In this document: positions 9,014 to 20,329 of the stretch, in pieces | Position numbering within the stretch: the stretch's first letter is position 1 | Layout: each line of letters starts with the position of its first letter | Source of the DNA: Candidatus Rifleibacteriota bacterium | Lineage (GTDB): Bacteria > Muiribacteriota > Ozemobacteria > Ozemobacterales > Ozemobacteraceae | Direction: 5' to 3' | Assembly (NCBI GenBank): GCA_905236675.1 | Contig: CAJOND010000008.1 | Coordinates: 1-64,000, forward strand | DNA length: 64,000 bases | Made by a program: the position numbers and the translations under genes | Notes under the pieces: model-generated | Seen by the model: only the letters and a program-made list of their open reading frames with translations | What the model was told of the DNA's origin: nothing | Database searches by the model: none

Positions 9014-12000
9014 GTGGACGCCACGAAATTGTTTTGGTTAGCACCAGTTGGTTCTTTAATGGCACTGGTTTATTCATATTACTTTTATGCTTCGATGAAA
9101 AAATCTGATCCTGGCAGTGAAAAATCTCAGGAAATAGCCGGATATGTTAAAGAAGGTGCAAAGTCTTATCTCTTAGCACAATATAAAGTTGTAGGTTTAT
9201 TTTTTATAATTGCATTTGCTTTTTTTGCATTCTTAGCCTTTGTTCTTGAAGTTCAAAGTCCATGGACTCCAATTGCTTTTTTAACAGGTGGTTTTTTCTC
9301 TGCTTTGTCAGGCTATTTAGGAATGAAAACAGCAACTAATGCAAGTAATAGAACTGCGGCAGCTGCTAATCATTCTTTGAATGCGGCACTTCAAATTGCT
9401 TTCAGAAGTGGTGCCGTTATGGGATTTGTAGTTGTTGGACTGGGTCTGCTTGATATTTCTATCTGGTGGAAGATACTGAATTATGTTTTAAACCATCAGG
9501 AATTATTTAAAGAAAGTATTTTTGCTGTTCATAATTATACTGAAATAACAACTATAATGCTCACTTTCGGAATGGGTGCCAGTTCTCAAGCCTTGTTTGC
9601 AAGAGTTGGCGGCGGTATTTTTACAAAAGCTGCAGATGTAGGTGCTGACTTAGTAGGTAAAACTGAAGCAGGCATTCCTGAAGATGACCCGAGAAATCCG
9701 GCTTGTATTGCTGATAATGTTGGTGATAATGTTGGTGATGTTGCTGGTATGGGAGCTGACTTATATGAGTCATACTGTGGTTCTATTTTGGCAACAGCCG
9801 CACTTGGTGCTGCCGCATTCAATACTCCAGAACTTCTGAAGCTTCAGTTAAATTCAATTCTATTGCCTATGGCTATTGCAGGTGTAGGTATTATTTTTGC
9901 TATTTTTGGAACTTTTTCTATTAGAACAAAAGAAGAAGCTACTCAAAAAGAACTGATGGAATCAATAAACAGAGGTGTTAATTTTGCTGCATTTTTTACA
10001 GCTATAACTAGTGTTGCCCTAGTAAATTCGCTTCTGCCAGGACATTTTGAAATTTTCGGTTCTATTGTTGTTGGTTTAATGGCTGGTATCATAATAGGTT
10101 GGGCAACAAACTACTATACATCCGAAGATTATCCGCCAACCGTTCACATAGCGGAACAATCTACAACAGGTTCTGCTACTGTTATTATAGAAGGAATAGC
10201 AACAGGTATGCTTTCCACTGCAATACCTGTAATTACTATAGGTGTGGCTATACTTACCGCATATGGTTTTGCAAATGGTTTTAATAATCCTGCAATGGGG
10301 TTATATGGAATAGGTATAGCTGCAGTTGGTATGCTTTCTACCCTTGGTATAACCTTGGCAACAGATGCTTATGGTCCTATTGCTGACAATGCTGGTGGTA
10401 ATGCTCAGATGTCAGGGATGTCTCCTGAAGTAAGAAAAAGAACAGACGCTCTTGATTCTCTTGGTAATACAACCGCTGCAACTGGAAAAGGTTTTGCTAT
10501 TGGGTCTGCGGCTTTAACTGCATTGGCTTTGGTAGGGGCATATATTGAAGAAATAAGAATGGCCTTACTAAGAATAGCAAAGTATAGTGGCAATTCTTTA
10601 AATGGTTTCATTTATCCAACTCCCGACAAGGCTGTTCCAATAGATAAAGCAACAATGTATGATTTCATGAATTATTACAATATAAACCTCATGAATCCAG
10701 TTGTTTTGGTTGGTATATTTCTTGGTGCGATGCTAGTGTTTGTTTTCTGTGCTATGACTATGAAAGCAGTGGGCAGAGCTGCTCATAGTATGGTTGAAGA
10801 AGTTCGTCGTCAGTTCAAAGAAATTCCTGGGCTTTTAAAAGGCGAAGCAAAAGCTGATTATGCTTCATGTGTTGCTATATCAACCTATGGAGCACAGAGA
10901 GAAATGGTTGTTCCTAGCCTGTTAGCTATTATAATTCCTGTAATAGTAGGATTATTGCTTGGAGTTGCAGGAGTTATAGGAATGTTGGTTGGAGGATTAT
11001 CAACAGGTTTTGCTTTGGCAGTAATGATGTCAAATTCTGGCGGAGCTTGGGATAATGCTAAAAAATATATTGAATCTGGACAATTTGGCGGAAAAGGTTC
11101 CGAAAACCATAAAGCTTCTGTAGTTGGTGACACTGTAGGTGATCCGTTCAAAGATACAGCAGGACCTTCTTTAAATATCCTTATAAAATTAATGAGTATG
11201 GTTGCTGTTGTTGTTGCAGGTCTTACAGTCAATTATTCTCCAAGTATACAGTATTTGATCGGATTAAATCCGACAGAACTGAGCAACAAAAAAGCTTATG
11301 CTATAACAAGCGGAGCAGAAGACACTGAAGATGTTTTAGTTTCAAGAGATTCATCTAGCTCTATTTATGATGATCCTTTACTTGGAACAGAAGATATAAT
11401 ACTTCCGTCAGACGAAACCTTGTTAAGGGTTAGAACTAATTCAGCCAAATCTGAACAGAAAGAAACTGTTGCAACTCCTGCAAAACAAGATAGTACAAAA
11501 CCGCAAAGTTCTACTTCTCAAAAATCTTCTAGTGGATTTGATTCTGGCTTTAGCGATGGATTTGATTCTCCTTCAACTCAAAAGAAAGAAGAAAATAAAT
11601 CTACATCTGGTGGCTTTGATTCCGGTTTCAGTGGAGGATTTGACGACTTTGGTTCAGAACCTGCTGCAGAAAAGAAAGAAGAAACTAAAGCCGATACTTC
11701 AAGCGGCTTCGATGGTGGCTTCGATTCCTTTGATACACCTACTACTGAAAAGAAGGAAGAACCGAAATCTGATACTTCAAGTGGCTTCGATGGTGGCTTC
11801 GATTCCTTTGATACACCTACTACTGAAAAGAAGGAAGAACCGAAATCTGATACTTCAAGTGGCTTCGATGGTGGCTTTGATTCCTTTGATACACCTGCCA
11901 CAACGGAAAAGAAAGAAGAAACTAAACCTGCTGAACCAGCTAAGGTTGACGAAGCTCCAAAAACAGAAGAAACAAAACCAGCTGAACCAGCCAAGGTTGA

Positions 12001-12325
12001 AGAAACTCCAAAAGCAGAAGAAGCAAAACCAGCTGAACCAGCCAAGGTTGAAGAAGCTCCAAAAACAGAAGAAACAAAACCAGCTGAACCAGCCAAGGTT
12101 GAAGAAGCTCCAAAAGCAGAAGAAGCAAAACCAGCTGATTCTGTTGAAAAGAAGTTGGATGAAGTTAAAAATCAAGCTTCTGATAAAGCAGATGAAGCAT
12201 TAAAAGAAGTTACTAATAAAGTAGAAAGCAATCTTAATAAAGCTGTTGAATCTATTAAAGACAAAGTAGAAGAAAAGGTTGAAGAAAAAAAGGATGCTTT
12301 TGAAGGTGGCTTCGACGGTTTCTAA
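9014..12325 (+). CDS. hppA: K+-dependent membrane-bound pyrophosphatase with repetitive C-terminal extension
   Basis: Couples PPi hydrolysis to H+ or Na+ export across the cytoplasmic membrane. GTG start at 9014 behind GGGAGGG (9003-9009). The core (residues 1 to about 745) has the substrate motifs [38 protein letters not shown] (about 232-252) and [23 protein letters not shown] (about 484) has Ala where K+-independent enzymes have Lys, so it is the K+-dependent class; H+ versus Na+ cannot be decided. The tail of about 350 residues is exceptional: [10 protein letters not shown] units, then Lys-Pro-Ala-Glu repeats, a charged helical stretch and a terminal FEGGFDGF. Known M-PPases end shortly after the core. 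Confidence 0.95.
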   Translation: MDATKLFWLAPVGSLMALVYSYYFYASMKKSDPGSEKSQEIAGYVKEGAKSYLLAQYKVVGLFFIIAFAFFAFLAFVLEVQSPWTPIAFLTGGFFSALSGYLGMKTATNASNRTAAAANHSLNAALQIAFRSGAVMGFVVVGLGLLDISIWWKILNYVLNHQELFKESIFAVHNYTEITTIMLTFGMGASSQALFARVGGGIFTKAADVGADLVGKTEAGIPEDDPRNPACIADNVGDNVGDVAGMGADLYESYCGSILATAALGAAAFNTPELLKLQLNSILLPMAIAGVGIIFAIFGTFSIRTKEEATQKELMESINRGVNFAAFFTAITSVALVNSLLPGHFEIFGSIVVGLMAGIIIGWATNYYTSEDYPPTVHIAEQSTTGSATVIIEGIATGMLSTAIPVITIGVAILTAYGFANGFNNPAMGLYGIGIAAVGMLSTLGITLATDAYGPIADNAGGNAQMSGMSPEVRKRTDALDSLGNTTAATGKGFAIGSAALTALALVGAYIEEIRMALLRIAKYSGNSLNGFIYPTPDKAVPIDKATMYDFMNYYNINLMNPVVLVGIFLGAMLVFVFCAMTMKAVGRAAHSMVEEVRRQFKEIPGLLKGEAKADYASCVAISTYGAQREMVVPSLLAIIIPVIVGLLLGVAGVIGMLVGGLSTGFALAVMMSNSGGAWDNAKKYIESGQFGGKGSENHKASVVGDTVGDPFKDTAGPSLNILIKLMSMVAVVVAGLTVNYSPSIQYLIGLNPTELSNKKAYAITSGAEDTEDVLVSRDSSSSIYDDPLLGTEDIILPSDETLLRVRTNSAKSEQKETVATPAKQDSTKPQSSTSQKSSSGFDSGFSDGFDSPSTQKKEENKSTSGGFDSGFSGGFDDFGSEPAAEKKEETKADTSSGFDGGFDSFDTPTTEKKEEPKSDTSSGFDGGFDSFDTPTTEKKEEPKSDTSSGFDGGFDSFDTPATTEKKEETKPAEPAKVDEAPKTEETKPAEPAKVEETPKAEEAKPAEPAKVEEAPKTEETKPAEPAKVEEAPKAEEAKPADSVEKKLDEVKNQASDKADEALKEVTNKVESNLNKAVESIKDKVEEKVEEKKDAFEGGFDGF
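11705..11923 (+). repeat. 78-bp tandem repeat inside hppA (26 residues, about 2.8 copies)
   Basis: Copies begin at 11705, 11783 and 11861, exactly 78 bp apart and nearly identical at DNA level. Each encodes [20 protein letters not shown] followed by KSDTSS. The third copy diverges after [10 protein letters not shown]. Older degenerate [11 protein letters not shown] and [13 protein letters not shown] units precede them from about 11530. Near identity of the DNA indicates recent duplication, so copy number may vary between strains. Confidence 0.9.
11924..12140 (+). repeat. 51-bp tandem repeat inside hppA (17 residues, four copies plus a partial)
   Basis: Units start at 11924, 11975, 12026 and 12077, with a partial copy from 12128. 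Each encodes a variant of [17 protein letters not shown], alternating PKTEET and PKAEEA endings. The alternation suggests that a two-unit block was duplicated. The Pro/Glu/Lys composition resembles extended periplasmic spacers such as that of TonB, which is an analogy and not homology. Confidence 0.9.
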
Positions 12326-12342
12326 TTAAAAAGAGGTGAATC

Positions 12343-13647
12343 ATGAGTCTTAAACAACTAGAACGAACGTTAAAACTTGACCTTAAGGCAGCTCTCGGTT
12401 GTACTGAGCCTATAGCTATAGCTTTAGGTGCTTGTAAAGCAAAAAGACTGACTTCTGGAAAAACTACGAAAATCTTGTTAAGGCTCTCTACTAATCTCTT
12501 AAAGAACGCAATGGAGGTAGGAATTCCTGGCACTGGTGGTCAAAGAGGTATTACTTTGGCGGCTGCATTGGGTTCTCTATCTCCTGCTGAAAATCCTTCT
12601 TTAACTCTACTTGAAGGAATGAATGACGAATGGCTTCAAGAAGCTAAAAAAATAAATGATTCTGGTATTGTTCATGTAGAGCTTGTTCCAGAAATGCGTG
12701 GACTATATATGGATGTTATAGTCACTGATGACAAAAATAATAAAGGCAGATGCGTTATTTCTGGTAGTCATGAAAACATTATTTTGCTAGAAAAAAATGG
12801 AGCTGTTGTTTTTTCTTCCCATTCAACTGGTGATAACGGCACTGGTGAGTTATTGCAGGAAAGAGAAAAACTTTCTAAGGTGCCTTTTAAAGAAATATGG
12901 AATGATATAGGCAGTCTTTCAGATGAAATGCGACAATTTATGCTTGATGGAATTGAAATGAATTTGAAAGTAGCCAATGCTGGTTTGCATAAGGAAGGTT
13001 TTCTTAATATTGGTAACATTTATAATCAAATGATTGCAGAAGGATGGATAGGAAACGACATTATTAATAAAGCCAAAGCTCTTACTTCTGCAGCAGTTGA
13101 TGCAAGAATGTCCGGCTGTGATCTGCAGGTAATGAGTGCCGCAGGTTCTGGTAATCAGGGACTTGCCATTTCATTACCTCTATATGTGTTAGCAAAAGAA
13201 AACAAAATAGATGATAAAAAGCTAACAGAAGCTTTAGCTATAAGTTATGGAGTTACAAGCATTTTAAAACATCATTCAGGAACCCTTTCAGCAATGTGTG
13301 GTTGCATAGTTTGTGCTGGAATAGGTCTTGCAGCAGGCATTACATATATTTTAGGTGGTACTTTACAACAGGCTACCGATGCCATTAATAATATGGTTGG
13401 AAGTATAACAGGCGTTATTTGTGATGGTGCAAAAGTAGGTTGTGCAATGAAGCTGGTCTGTGCAGTAGATTCAGCTTTCCAGTCCTCATTAATGGCTTTA
13501 AAAGGATTGAAGCTTCCTATAACTAACGGTGTTCTTGGTGACTGTGTTGAAACAAGTCTTGGTAATATTGGTCGAATAGCAGCTCCTGGTATGGTTCAGA
13601 CCGACGACCAGATTCTTGCTATTATGTTAGGAAAACCTAATCATTAA
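12343..13647 (+). CDS. cyuA: L-cysteine desulfidase, CyuA/YhaM (UPF0597) family
   Basis: Predicted [4Fe-4S] enzyme that breaks cysteine into pyruvate, ammonia and sulfide. The 434-residue length fits the family. The N-terminal motif ALGCTEPIAIALGACKAK holds the catalytic-type Cys20, matching the reactive Cys of the archaeal desulfidase. Candidate cluster ligands are C319/C321 in MCGCIVCAG and C360 and C367 in CDGAKVGC; the 7-residue spacing of the last pair agrees with the characterised enzyme. GIPGTGGQRG is also family typical. The gene starts 17 bp after hppA behind AGAGGTGA, so the two are probably co-transcribed. The next genes include a C-S lyase, which supports a role in sulfur amino acid breakdown. 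Confidence 0.88.
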   Translation: MSLKQLERTLKLDLKAALGCTEPIAIALGACKAKRLTSGKTTKILLRLSTNLLKNAMEVGIPGTGGQRGITLAAALGSLSPAENPSLTLLEGMNDEWLQEAKKINDSGIVHVELVPEMRGLYMDVIVTDDKNNKGRCVISGSHENIILLEKNGAVVFSSHSTGDNGTGELLQEREKLSKVPFKEIWNDIGSLSDEMRQFMLDGIEMNLKVANAGLHKEGFLNIGNIYNQMIAEGWIGNDIINKAKALTSAAVDARMSGCDLQVMSAAGSGNQGLAISLPLYVLAKENKIDDKKLTEALAISYGVTSILKHHSGTLSAMCGCIVCAGIGLAAGITYILGGTLQQATDAINNMVGSITGVICDGAKVGCAMKLVCAVDSAFQSSLMALKGLKLPITNGVLGDCVETSLGNIGRIAAPGMVQTDDQILAIMLGKPNH

Positions 13648-13708
13648 GGTTTGTTCTTTTTCTGGTATTAAATATATTTTAGGTAAATAAAACAAAGAGG
13701 GTAAAAGA

Positions 13709-14557
13709 ATGGAATTTGAAAAAGAGGTAATTCAACAACTATTAATAGGCGAAAGAGTTCTTTTTGGCACAGATAATGTGAGAGTGGTTGATTCAGTATT
13801 TGATGCTGGTGAATCTCCTCTTAAAGAATGTAATAATATTGAGATTATAAAATCTGTTTTTAAATGGAAATATCCGCTTTGGTATTGTAACAATGTTTTA
13901 GCTGAAAAAACCAATTTGCTTGATACGGCACGTGCTGGAATCTGGTATAGCAATAATGTAAAAGTTTCAAATTGTATTATAGAAGCTCCAAAAACTTTCA
14001 GACGCTGTGATACTCTGGAAATTTCAAATACTTATATTCCAAGAGCAGATGAAACATTATGGAACTGTAAAAATATTAAACTTAATAATGTTCAGGCTAA
14101 GGGCGATTATTTTGGAATGAATAGTTCCGATGGGGAAATTGAAAATCTTTCTCTTGATGGTAATTATCCTTTTGATGGTGCCAAATATTTGCTTGTAAAA
14201 AATAGTCGTTTACTTTCAAAGGATGCTTTTTGGAATACAGATAATGTTATTGTTCAAGATTCATTTATATTAGGTGAATATCTTGGCTGGAACTCAAAGA
14301 ATCTTACATTCGTAAATTGTGTTATAGAAAGTCTTCAAGGTTTATGCTATATCCAGAACCTTGTAATGAAAAATTGCCGTCTGATTAACACTACTTTAGC
14401 TTTTGAATATTCTACTGTTGATGCTCAAATAGAAGGAGATATAGACAGTGTATTAAATCCCAGTGGTGGAACGATAAAGGCTGAACGAATCAAGGAACTT
14501 ATTCTTGAACACGATAAAATAGATCCTAGTCAGACAACAATTATAGTTAAAGGTTAA
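13709..14557 (+). CDS. DUF3737 family right-handed beta-helix protein
   Basis: The 282-residue protein has short degenerate repeats of about 20 residues (for example NNIEIIKSVFKWKYPLWYCN, NNVKVSNCIIEAPKTFRRCD), each with a hydrophobic strand and a turn Asn. This indicates a right-handed parallel beta-helix. The pattern, including ESPLKECNNIEI and the ending IKELILEHDKI, is what I know as DUF3737. No catalytic residues are known for the family. RBS AGAGGGTAAAAGA precedes the ATG at 13709. The C-S lyase starts 4 bp downstream; DUF3737 genes often lie next to patB/malY-like aminotransferases, a link that is conserved but unexplained. No signal peptide, so probably cytosolic. Confidence 0.8.
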   Translation: MEFEKEVIQQLLIGERVLFGTDNVRVVDSVFDAGESPLKECNNIEIIKSVFKWKYPLWYCNNVLAEKTNLLDTARAGIWYSNNVKVSNCIIEAPKTFRRCDTLEISNTYIPRADETLWNCKNIKLNNVQAKGDYFGMNSSDGEIENLSLDGNYPFDGAKYLLVKNSRLLSKDAFWNTDNVIVQDSFILGEYLGWNSKNLTFVNCVIESLQGLCYIQNLVMKNCRLINTTLAFEYSTVDAQIEGDIDSVLNPSGGTIKAERIKELILEHDKIDPSQTTIIVKG

Positions 14558-14561
14558 GTTT

Positions 14562-15737
14562 ATGAACAAAGCCTATGATTTCGATAAAGTTATAGATAGA
14601 AGTTTAACCTTTTCTTCAAAATGGTGCGTGAAAAAAAATGAGCTTCCAATGTGGGTAGCCGATATGGATTTTGAAGCTGCTCCAGAAATAATGGAAGCTT
14701 TACAAAAAAGACTTAGTAATGGAATCTTTGGCTATACTTATGTGCCTGACGAATGGTATAAAGCTTATCAATATTGGTGGAAAAAAAGGCACAACCTAAA
14801 AATAAATAAGGATTCTTTGATTTTCACTACAGGGGTTGTTCCCGCTATCTCTACTGCTGTTAGAAAGTTAACTACACCAGCAGAAAATGTGCTTATTCAG
14901 CCCCCTGTTTATAATGTTTTCTACAATTCAATAAGTAATAATGGAAGAAATATATTGGAATCTCCTTTAATATATTCAAATGGAAGTTATTCTATAGATT
15001 GGGAAGACTTAGAAAGTAAATTATCTGATCCTCAAACTACTTTAATGATTTTATGCAATCCTCATAATCCGATTGGTAAAATTTGGAATAAACGAACTTT
15101 AGCTAAAATAGGCAATCTTTGTGCAAAATATAATGTAACAGTAATATCTGATGAAATTCATTGTGATTTAACAGATCCTGGAAAGAACTACATTCCATTC
15201 GCTTCTGTTTCTGATACCTGTGTAGATATTAGTATTACATGCATAGCTCCAACTAAGTGTTTTAATATTGCTGGGTTGCAGACTGCCGCAGTAATGGTTC
15301 CTAATAAAAACTTAAATCACAAAATGTGGAGAGCATTAAATACCGATGAAGTTGCAGAACCTAACGCTTTTGCTATAGCTGCCACTATTGCGGCTTTTAC
15401 AAAAGGTGATAAATGGCTTGATTCCTTACGAAAATATATAAAAATAAATAAAAACAGGGTAAGGGAATTCATTTCTAAAAAGATTCCAAAAGTTTCGGTT
15501 GTTTCTTCAGAGGCTACTTATCTTTTATGGTTTGATTGTTCGAAAATAACAGACAATAGTGAAGAACTGGCTGAATTTATCCGAAATAAAACAGGGCTCT
15601 TTTTAGCTAAAGGAACCTTATATGGTGGAAACGGACAGCATTTTTTAAGGTTTAATCCCGCTTGTCCGAAAGTTTTACTTGAAGATGGTCTTTCTAGATT
15701 GGAAAAAGGAATAAAAAGCTATTTAAAACGAGTTTAA
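14562..15737 (+). CDS. patB: PLP-dependent C-S lyase, PatB/MalY family (cystathionine beta-lyase type)
   Basis: Fold-type I PLP enzyme of 391 residues, predicted to cleave cystathionine or cysteine-like thioethers to a thiol, pyruvate and ammonia. MWVADMDFEAAPEI at the N-terminus, NPHNPIGKIW, SDEIHCDL (PLP-binding Asp) and APTKCFNIAGLQ with the Schiff-base lysine at residue 232 are all present; the C-terminus has RFNPACPK, with the carboxylate-binding Arg. The ATG lies 4 bp after the DUF3737 stop. Together with the desulfidase two genes upstream this makes a small sulfur amino acid catabolic set. Its stop overlaps that of convergent coaE by a few bases. Confidence 0.92.
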   Translation: MNKAYDFDKVIDRSLTFSSKWCVKKNELPMWVADMDFEAAPEIMEALQKRLSNGIFGYTYVPDEWYKAYQYWWKKRHNLKINKDSLIFTTGVVPAISTAVRKLTTPAENVLIQPPVYNVFYNSISNNGRNILESPLIYSNGSYSIDWEDLESKLSDPQTTLMILCNPHNPIGKIWNKRTLAKIGNLCAKYNVTVISDEIHCDLTDPGKNYIPFASVSDTCVDISITCIAPTKCFNIAGLQTAAVMVPNKNLNHKMWRALNTDEVAEPNAFAIAATIAAFTKGDKWLDSLRKYIKINKNRVREFISKKIPKVSVVSSEATYLLWFDCSKITDNSEELAEFIRNKTGLFLAKGTLYGGNGQHFLRFNPACPKVLLEDGLSRLEKGIKSYLKRV

Positions 15738-16432
15738 GAGTTAAGTTTTAAATATTTTATTAACAAAGCAAAAAAAAATCTAAAAAGCAGTAAGATTTGT
15801 TTTATTTTTTCTTTACTACCATTATTTTCTATTATTAACAAATTATGTTTTTTCTTAAAAAAACTCATGGTATTTTTAATATTAGTGAATAAATCTTTGG
15901 TAGGAAGAATTATTTTTTTGCCTAAAGGCTCTTTGTCTTGAGCGAAAAGGCGTTCTCTGGCTCTTTTTTCAGTCATGCCTCGAGTAGAGATTAATCTCTT
16001 TACTCGAACTTCTGGGTCTGCTTCAACATATATGATTTTATCGCATAATCTAGCTAAATTCATTTTATAGAGCAAAGCTGCATCTATAATAATAATTTTT
16101 CCCCTAGTATTTTCTTTATTGGTCTTTATTATATCTTCGACTATCTTAACCATTCTAGGATGCATTATTGAATTTAGTAGTTCTGTTGTTTCTTGGGAAA
16201 CAAAAACTTTTGCTCCTAGTTTTTTACGGTCTATTTTAGAATCTGTTAGAATGTCTTCCCCAAAAGCTTTTGTTAATTGCCCGATTGTTTCTGAGTCATT
16301 TAAAACTTTGTGTCCAAGAGAATCTACATCAATATAAATTACAGAAAATAAGCCGTCAAAAGTTTCTTTAAAACTGTTTGCAAAAGTTGTTTTACCTGCA
16401 CCTGTTTGACCAGAAATTCCTATAACTATCAT
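15734..16432 (-). CDS. coaE: Dephospho-CoA kinase
   Basis: Last step of CoA synthesis: phosphorylates the 3'-hydroxyl of dephospho-CoA with ATP in the cytosol. The P-loop GISGQTGAGKTT sits at residues 5-16. The family substrate segment is DVDSLGHKVL, and LLNSIMHPRM and DAALLYKMNLARLCDKIIYV are recognisable, followed by the lid region RLISTRGMTEKRARERL. At 232 residues it is about 25 longer than typical because of a hydrophobic, basic C-terminal tail (ILLLFRFFFALLIKYLKLNS) that could touch the membrane. The ATG overlaps the stop of the upstream kinase gene by 4 bp (16429-16432). Confidence 0.92.
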   Translation of the reverse strand: MIVIGISGQTGAGKTTFANSFKETFDGLFSVIYIDVDSLGHKVLNDSETIGQLTKAFGEDILTDSKIDRKKLGAKVFVSQETTELLNSIMHPRMVKIVEDIIKTNKENTRGKIIIIDAALLYKMNLARLCDKIIYVEADPEVRVKRLISTRGMTEKRARERLFAQDKEPLGKKIILPTKDLFTNIKNTMSFFKKKHNLLIIENNGSKEKIKQILLLFRFFFALLIKYLKLNS

Positions 16433-18411
16433 ATTTGTTTTTTCTCCGGTAGATAAACTGTAAAGGTCGAACCTTCACCAAGCACACTTTGAACTTCTAG
16501 AGTACCACCATGTTCTTCGACTGTTCTTTGAGCCATAGGAAGTCCTAAACCTGTTCCATCTTCCTTTGTTGTCATAAATGGGTTAAAAATATCTCTGAGT
16601 TTTTCATGGGGAATGCCGCAACCTGTGTCTTCAAAAGCAATTTTTACTCTTTCATCAACTGGTTCAATATATACGGTTAGTTTCCCATTTCGTCCTATTG
16701 CTTGAATAGCGTTAACCATGATATTGATGAAAACTTGTTTGAGCTGGTCTGGGTCAGCAGTTGTTAATGGGCAGTTCTCAGCCTGTTTTATCTCAAATGC
16801 TATCTGTTGCTTATTCAACTGATTTTTAATAAGCATATAACAGTCATTAACAATGTCGATAGGGGCAATATCAACAACTTTTGGTTTGCTTGGTCTGGCA
16901 AAGTCTAACAAACTACCGATGATTTTTTCCAATCTGTCTATTTCTCTTTGAATAATTTCAAGAGGCTCTCTATGGCTATCGTCTTCCTTGAAATCACTTT
17001 CTAGAAGTTGAACAATCATTTTCATGCCAGTAAGTGGGTTTCTGATTTCGTGAGCAATTCCAGCTGCTAATACACCAATAGCCGAAAGCTTGTCTGCACG
17101 CATAAGCTGTTCTTCTAAGGCTGTAATTCTGGTAACATCTTTGATGAAGCAAGCTATTCCATCAACATCTCGGCCTGTTTCATTTCTGATTGGGAAAGTG
17201 TTGATAGATAGTATTCTAATTTGCCCACCTGTTTTTACTCTTATCTTCGTGTCTTCATGAGTAACTTTTGTGTCTATAACTTCTCTTATAACTTCAATAA
17301 GAGTTTGAGGTAGATTGTCATTGTTTTTGCTGATAACCCAACCTTCTGGGAACTGGTGAGTAAGCATTATCTTTACTTCTTGATTTGAATAAGTGATTTT
17401 GCCCTCTGGGTCGAAGATTAAAACACCAGAATTCATGCTTTCTAAGATACGTTCAGTAAACCCTTTTAATTTTATAAGATTTTTAAACATTGTATCAATA
17501 GAAGCAATTTGGGTTGCTATAATCTGCAAGCCTATAATATCTTCGTCTCTGTATGCATAAGGTTTCTGACTACCTATTGCGAGAACACCCGTCAATCTGC
17601 CAGATACTTCAAATGGCAGAATTAAAACAGAGTTGAATTCCTGAGTGTAAGTCAGATAAGGCTTCATTTCTTTGGCGGCAAGTCCAACTGGCCCTTCACC
17701 AATATTAATTGTTTTTGGAAAAGATTTAGAAACATTGGCTTCGTTCCTGGCTTCTAATTGTTTGCCATCATTACTTAAAAAATAAAGAACATATGAATCG
17801 AATTTAATAAAGCTTCTTGCTACTTTTCCTAAAGCATCATATATATTTCTAAAGTCTATGACAGATTCAGCCTGTTGAGAAATTTCGTAAAGCGCCGACA
17901 AACGAGAGTTCTTGTGAATCATTTCGTTGTTGAGTCTGAAATTCTCAAACAAAGAACCCATAATTGGGGTAATGCTTTCTAGAAACAAGCATTGTTCCTC
18001 ATTGTAGCTTTGCTGATTATTTACCATTACTAACAAGGCTTGAGTCTTGCTAGAAAGATTGACCGGCCAAATTGAAGCATAATAATCAGGATATTGTTCA
18101 TATGTTATGTGTTGATATTCTTGAACAACCTGAATATCATCGTAAATTCTTAAAAAAGCATTAAAACATTCTTGTAGAAAATCATCACCTATGACTGGTT
18201 CTTCTTTTGTATTAAGAAAGCTTTTCACAAAAGGAACCATTATATTGTTCTTTTCATGAGGGCTTAGAATCATAGCACCTACTGAATTAGTAGCTGTTAC
18301 AGCGCTTTCGGTGAGATATAGCAAAGCACGGTCTGGAGTTAAATTTGAAATAGCTTTGCCGACATCTCTAAATAAGGTTAAGGATATTTCATTATTATTT
18401 TCTTTATTCAT
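16429..18411 (-). CDS. Soluble sensor histidine kinase (GAF-PAS-HisKA-HATPase)
   Basis: 660 residues without transmembrane segments. The N-terminal half has two GAF-like regions (the second around residues 165-310, with FDSYVLYFLSNDG and SVLILPFEVSGRLTGVLAIG). A PAS domain follows at about 320-430 (SMNSGVLIFDPEGKITYSNQ). The H-box AAGIAHEIRNPLTGMK has the phospho-acceptor His near residue 454. The ATP domain shows the N-box NIMVNAIQAIG, DTGCGIP and GTGLGLPMAQRTVEEHGG. This is the NtrB/AtoS kind of kinase, whose partner is often a sigma-54 activator. No response regulator gene is adjacent; the nearest, at 29698, has its own kinase. Overlap with coaE is probably just operon packing. Confidence 0.9.
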   Translation of the reverse strand: MNKENNNEISLTLFRDVGKAISNLTPDRALLYLTESAVTATNSVGAMILSPHEKNNIMVPFVKSFLNTKEEPVIGDDFLQECFNAFLRIYDDIQVVQEYQHITYEQYPDYYASIWPVNLSSKTQALLVMVNNQQSYNEEQCLFLESITPIMGSLFENFRLNNEMIHKNSRLSALYEISQQAESVIDFRNIYDALGKVARSFIKFDSYVLYFLSNDGKQLEARNEANVSKSFPKTINIGEGPVGLAAKEMKPYLTYTQEFNSVLILPFEVSGRLTGVLAIGSQKPYAYRDEDIIGLQIIATQIASIDTMFKNLIKLKGFTERILESMNSGVLIFDPEGKITYSNQEVKIMLTHQFPEGWVISKNNDNLPQTLIEVIREVIDTKVTHEDTKIRVKTGGQIRILSINTFPIRNETGRDVDGIACFIKDVTRITALEEQLMRADKLSAIGVLAAGIAHEIRNPLTGMKMIVQLLESDFKEDDSHREPLEIIQREIDRLEKIIGSLLDFARPSKPKVVDIAPIDIVNDCYMLIKNQLNKQQIAFEIKQAENCPLTTADPDQLKQVFINIMVNAIQAIGRNGKLTVYIEPVDERVKIAFEDTGCGIPHEKLRDIFNPFMTTKEDGTGLGLPMAQRTVEEHGGTLEVQSVLGEGSTFTVYLPEKKQI

Positions 18412-20270
<1,859 letters not shown>

Positions 20271-20292
20271 GTAGACTGAAAGCTGAAAACTG

Positions 20293-20329
20293 AAAACTGA
20301 GAGTTGATTTTTTCACTCTCAGTTTTTTA
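20293..20329 (+). terminator. Rho-independent terminator of ahcY
   Basis: AACTGAGAG (20295-20303) pairs with CTCTCAGTT (20316-20324) around a 12-nt loop, extended by flanking A/T pairs and followed by a T-run. It lies 25 bp after the ahcY stop. The upstream arm is part of a CTGAAAACTGAAAACTGAGA run, one of the repeat phrases found in other gaps. Confidence 0.85.

Noticed and set aside
11469-12203. Several long frames on both strands over the hppA tail
   Set aside because: They are shadows of the repetitive coding sequence. The hppA frame is continuous with the conserved enzyme core.
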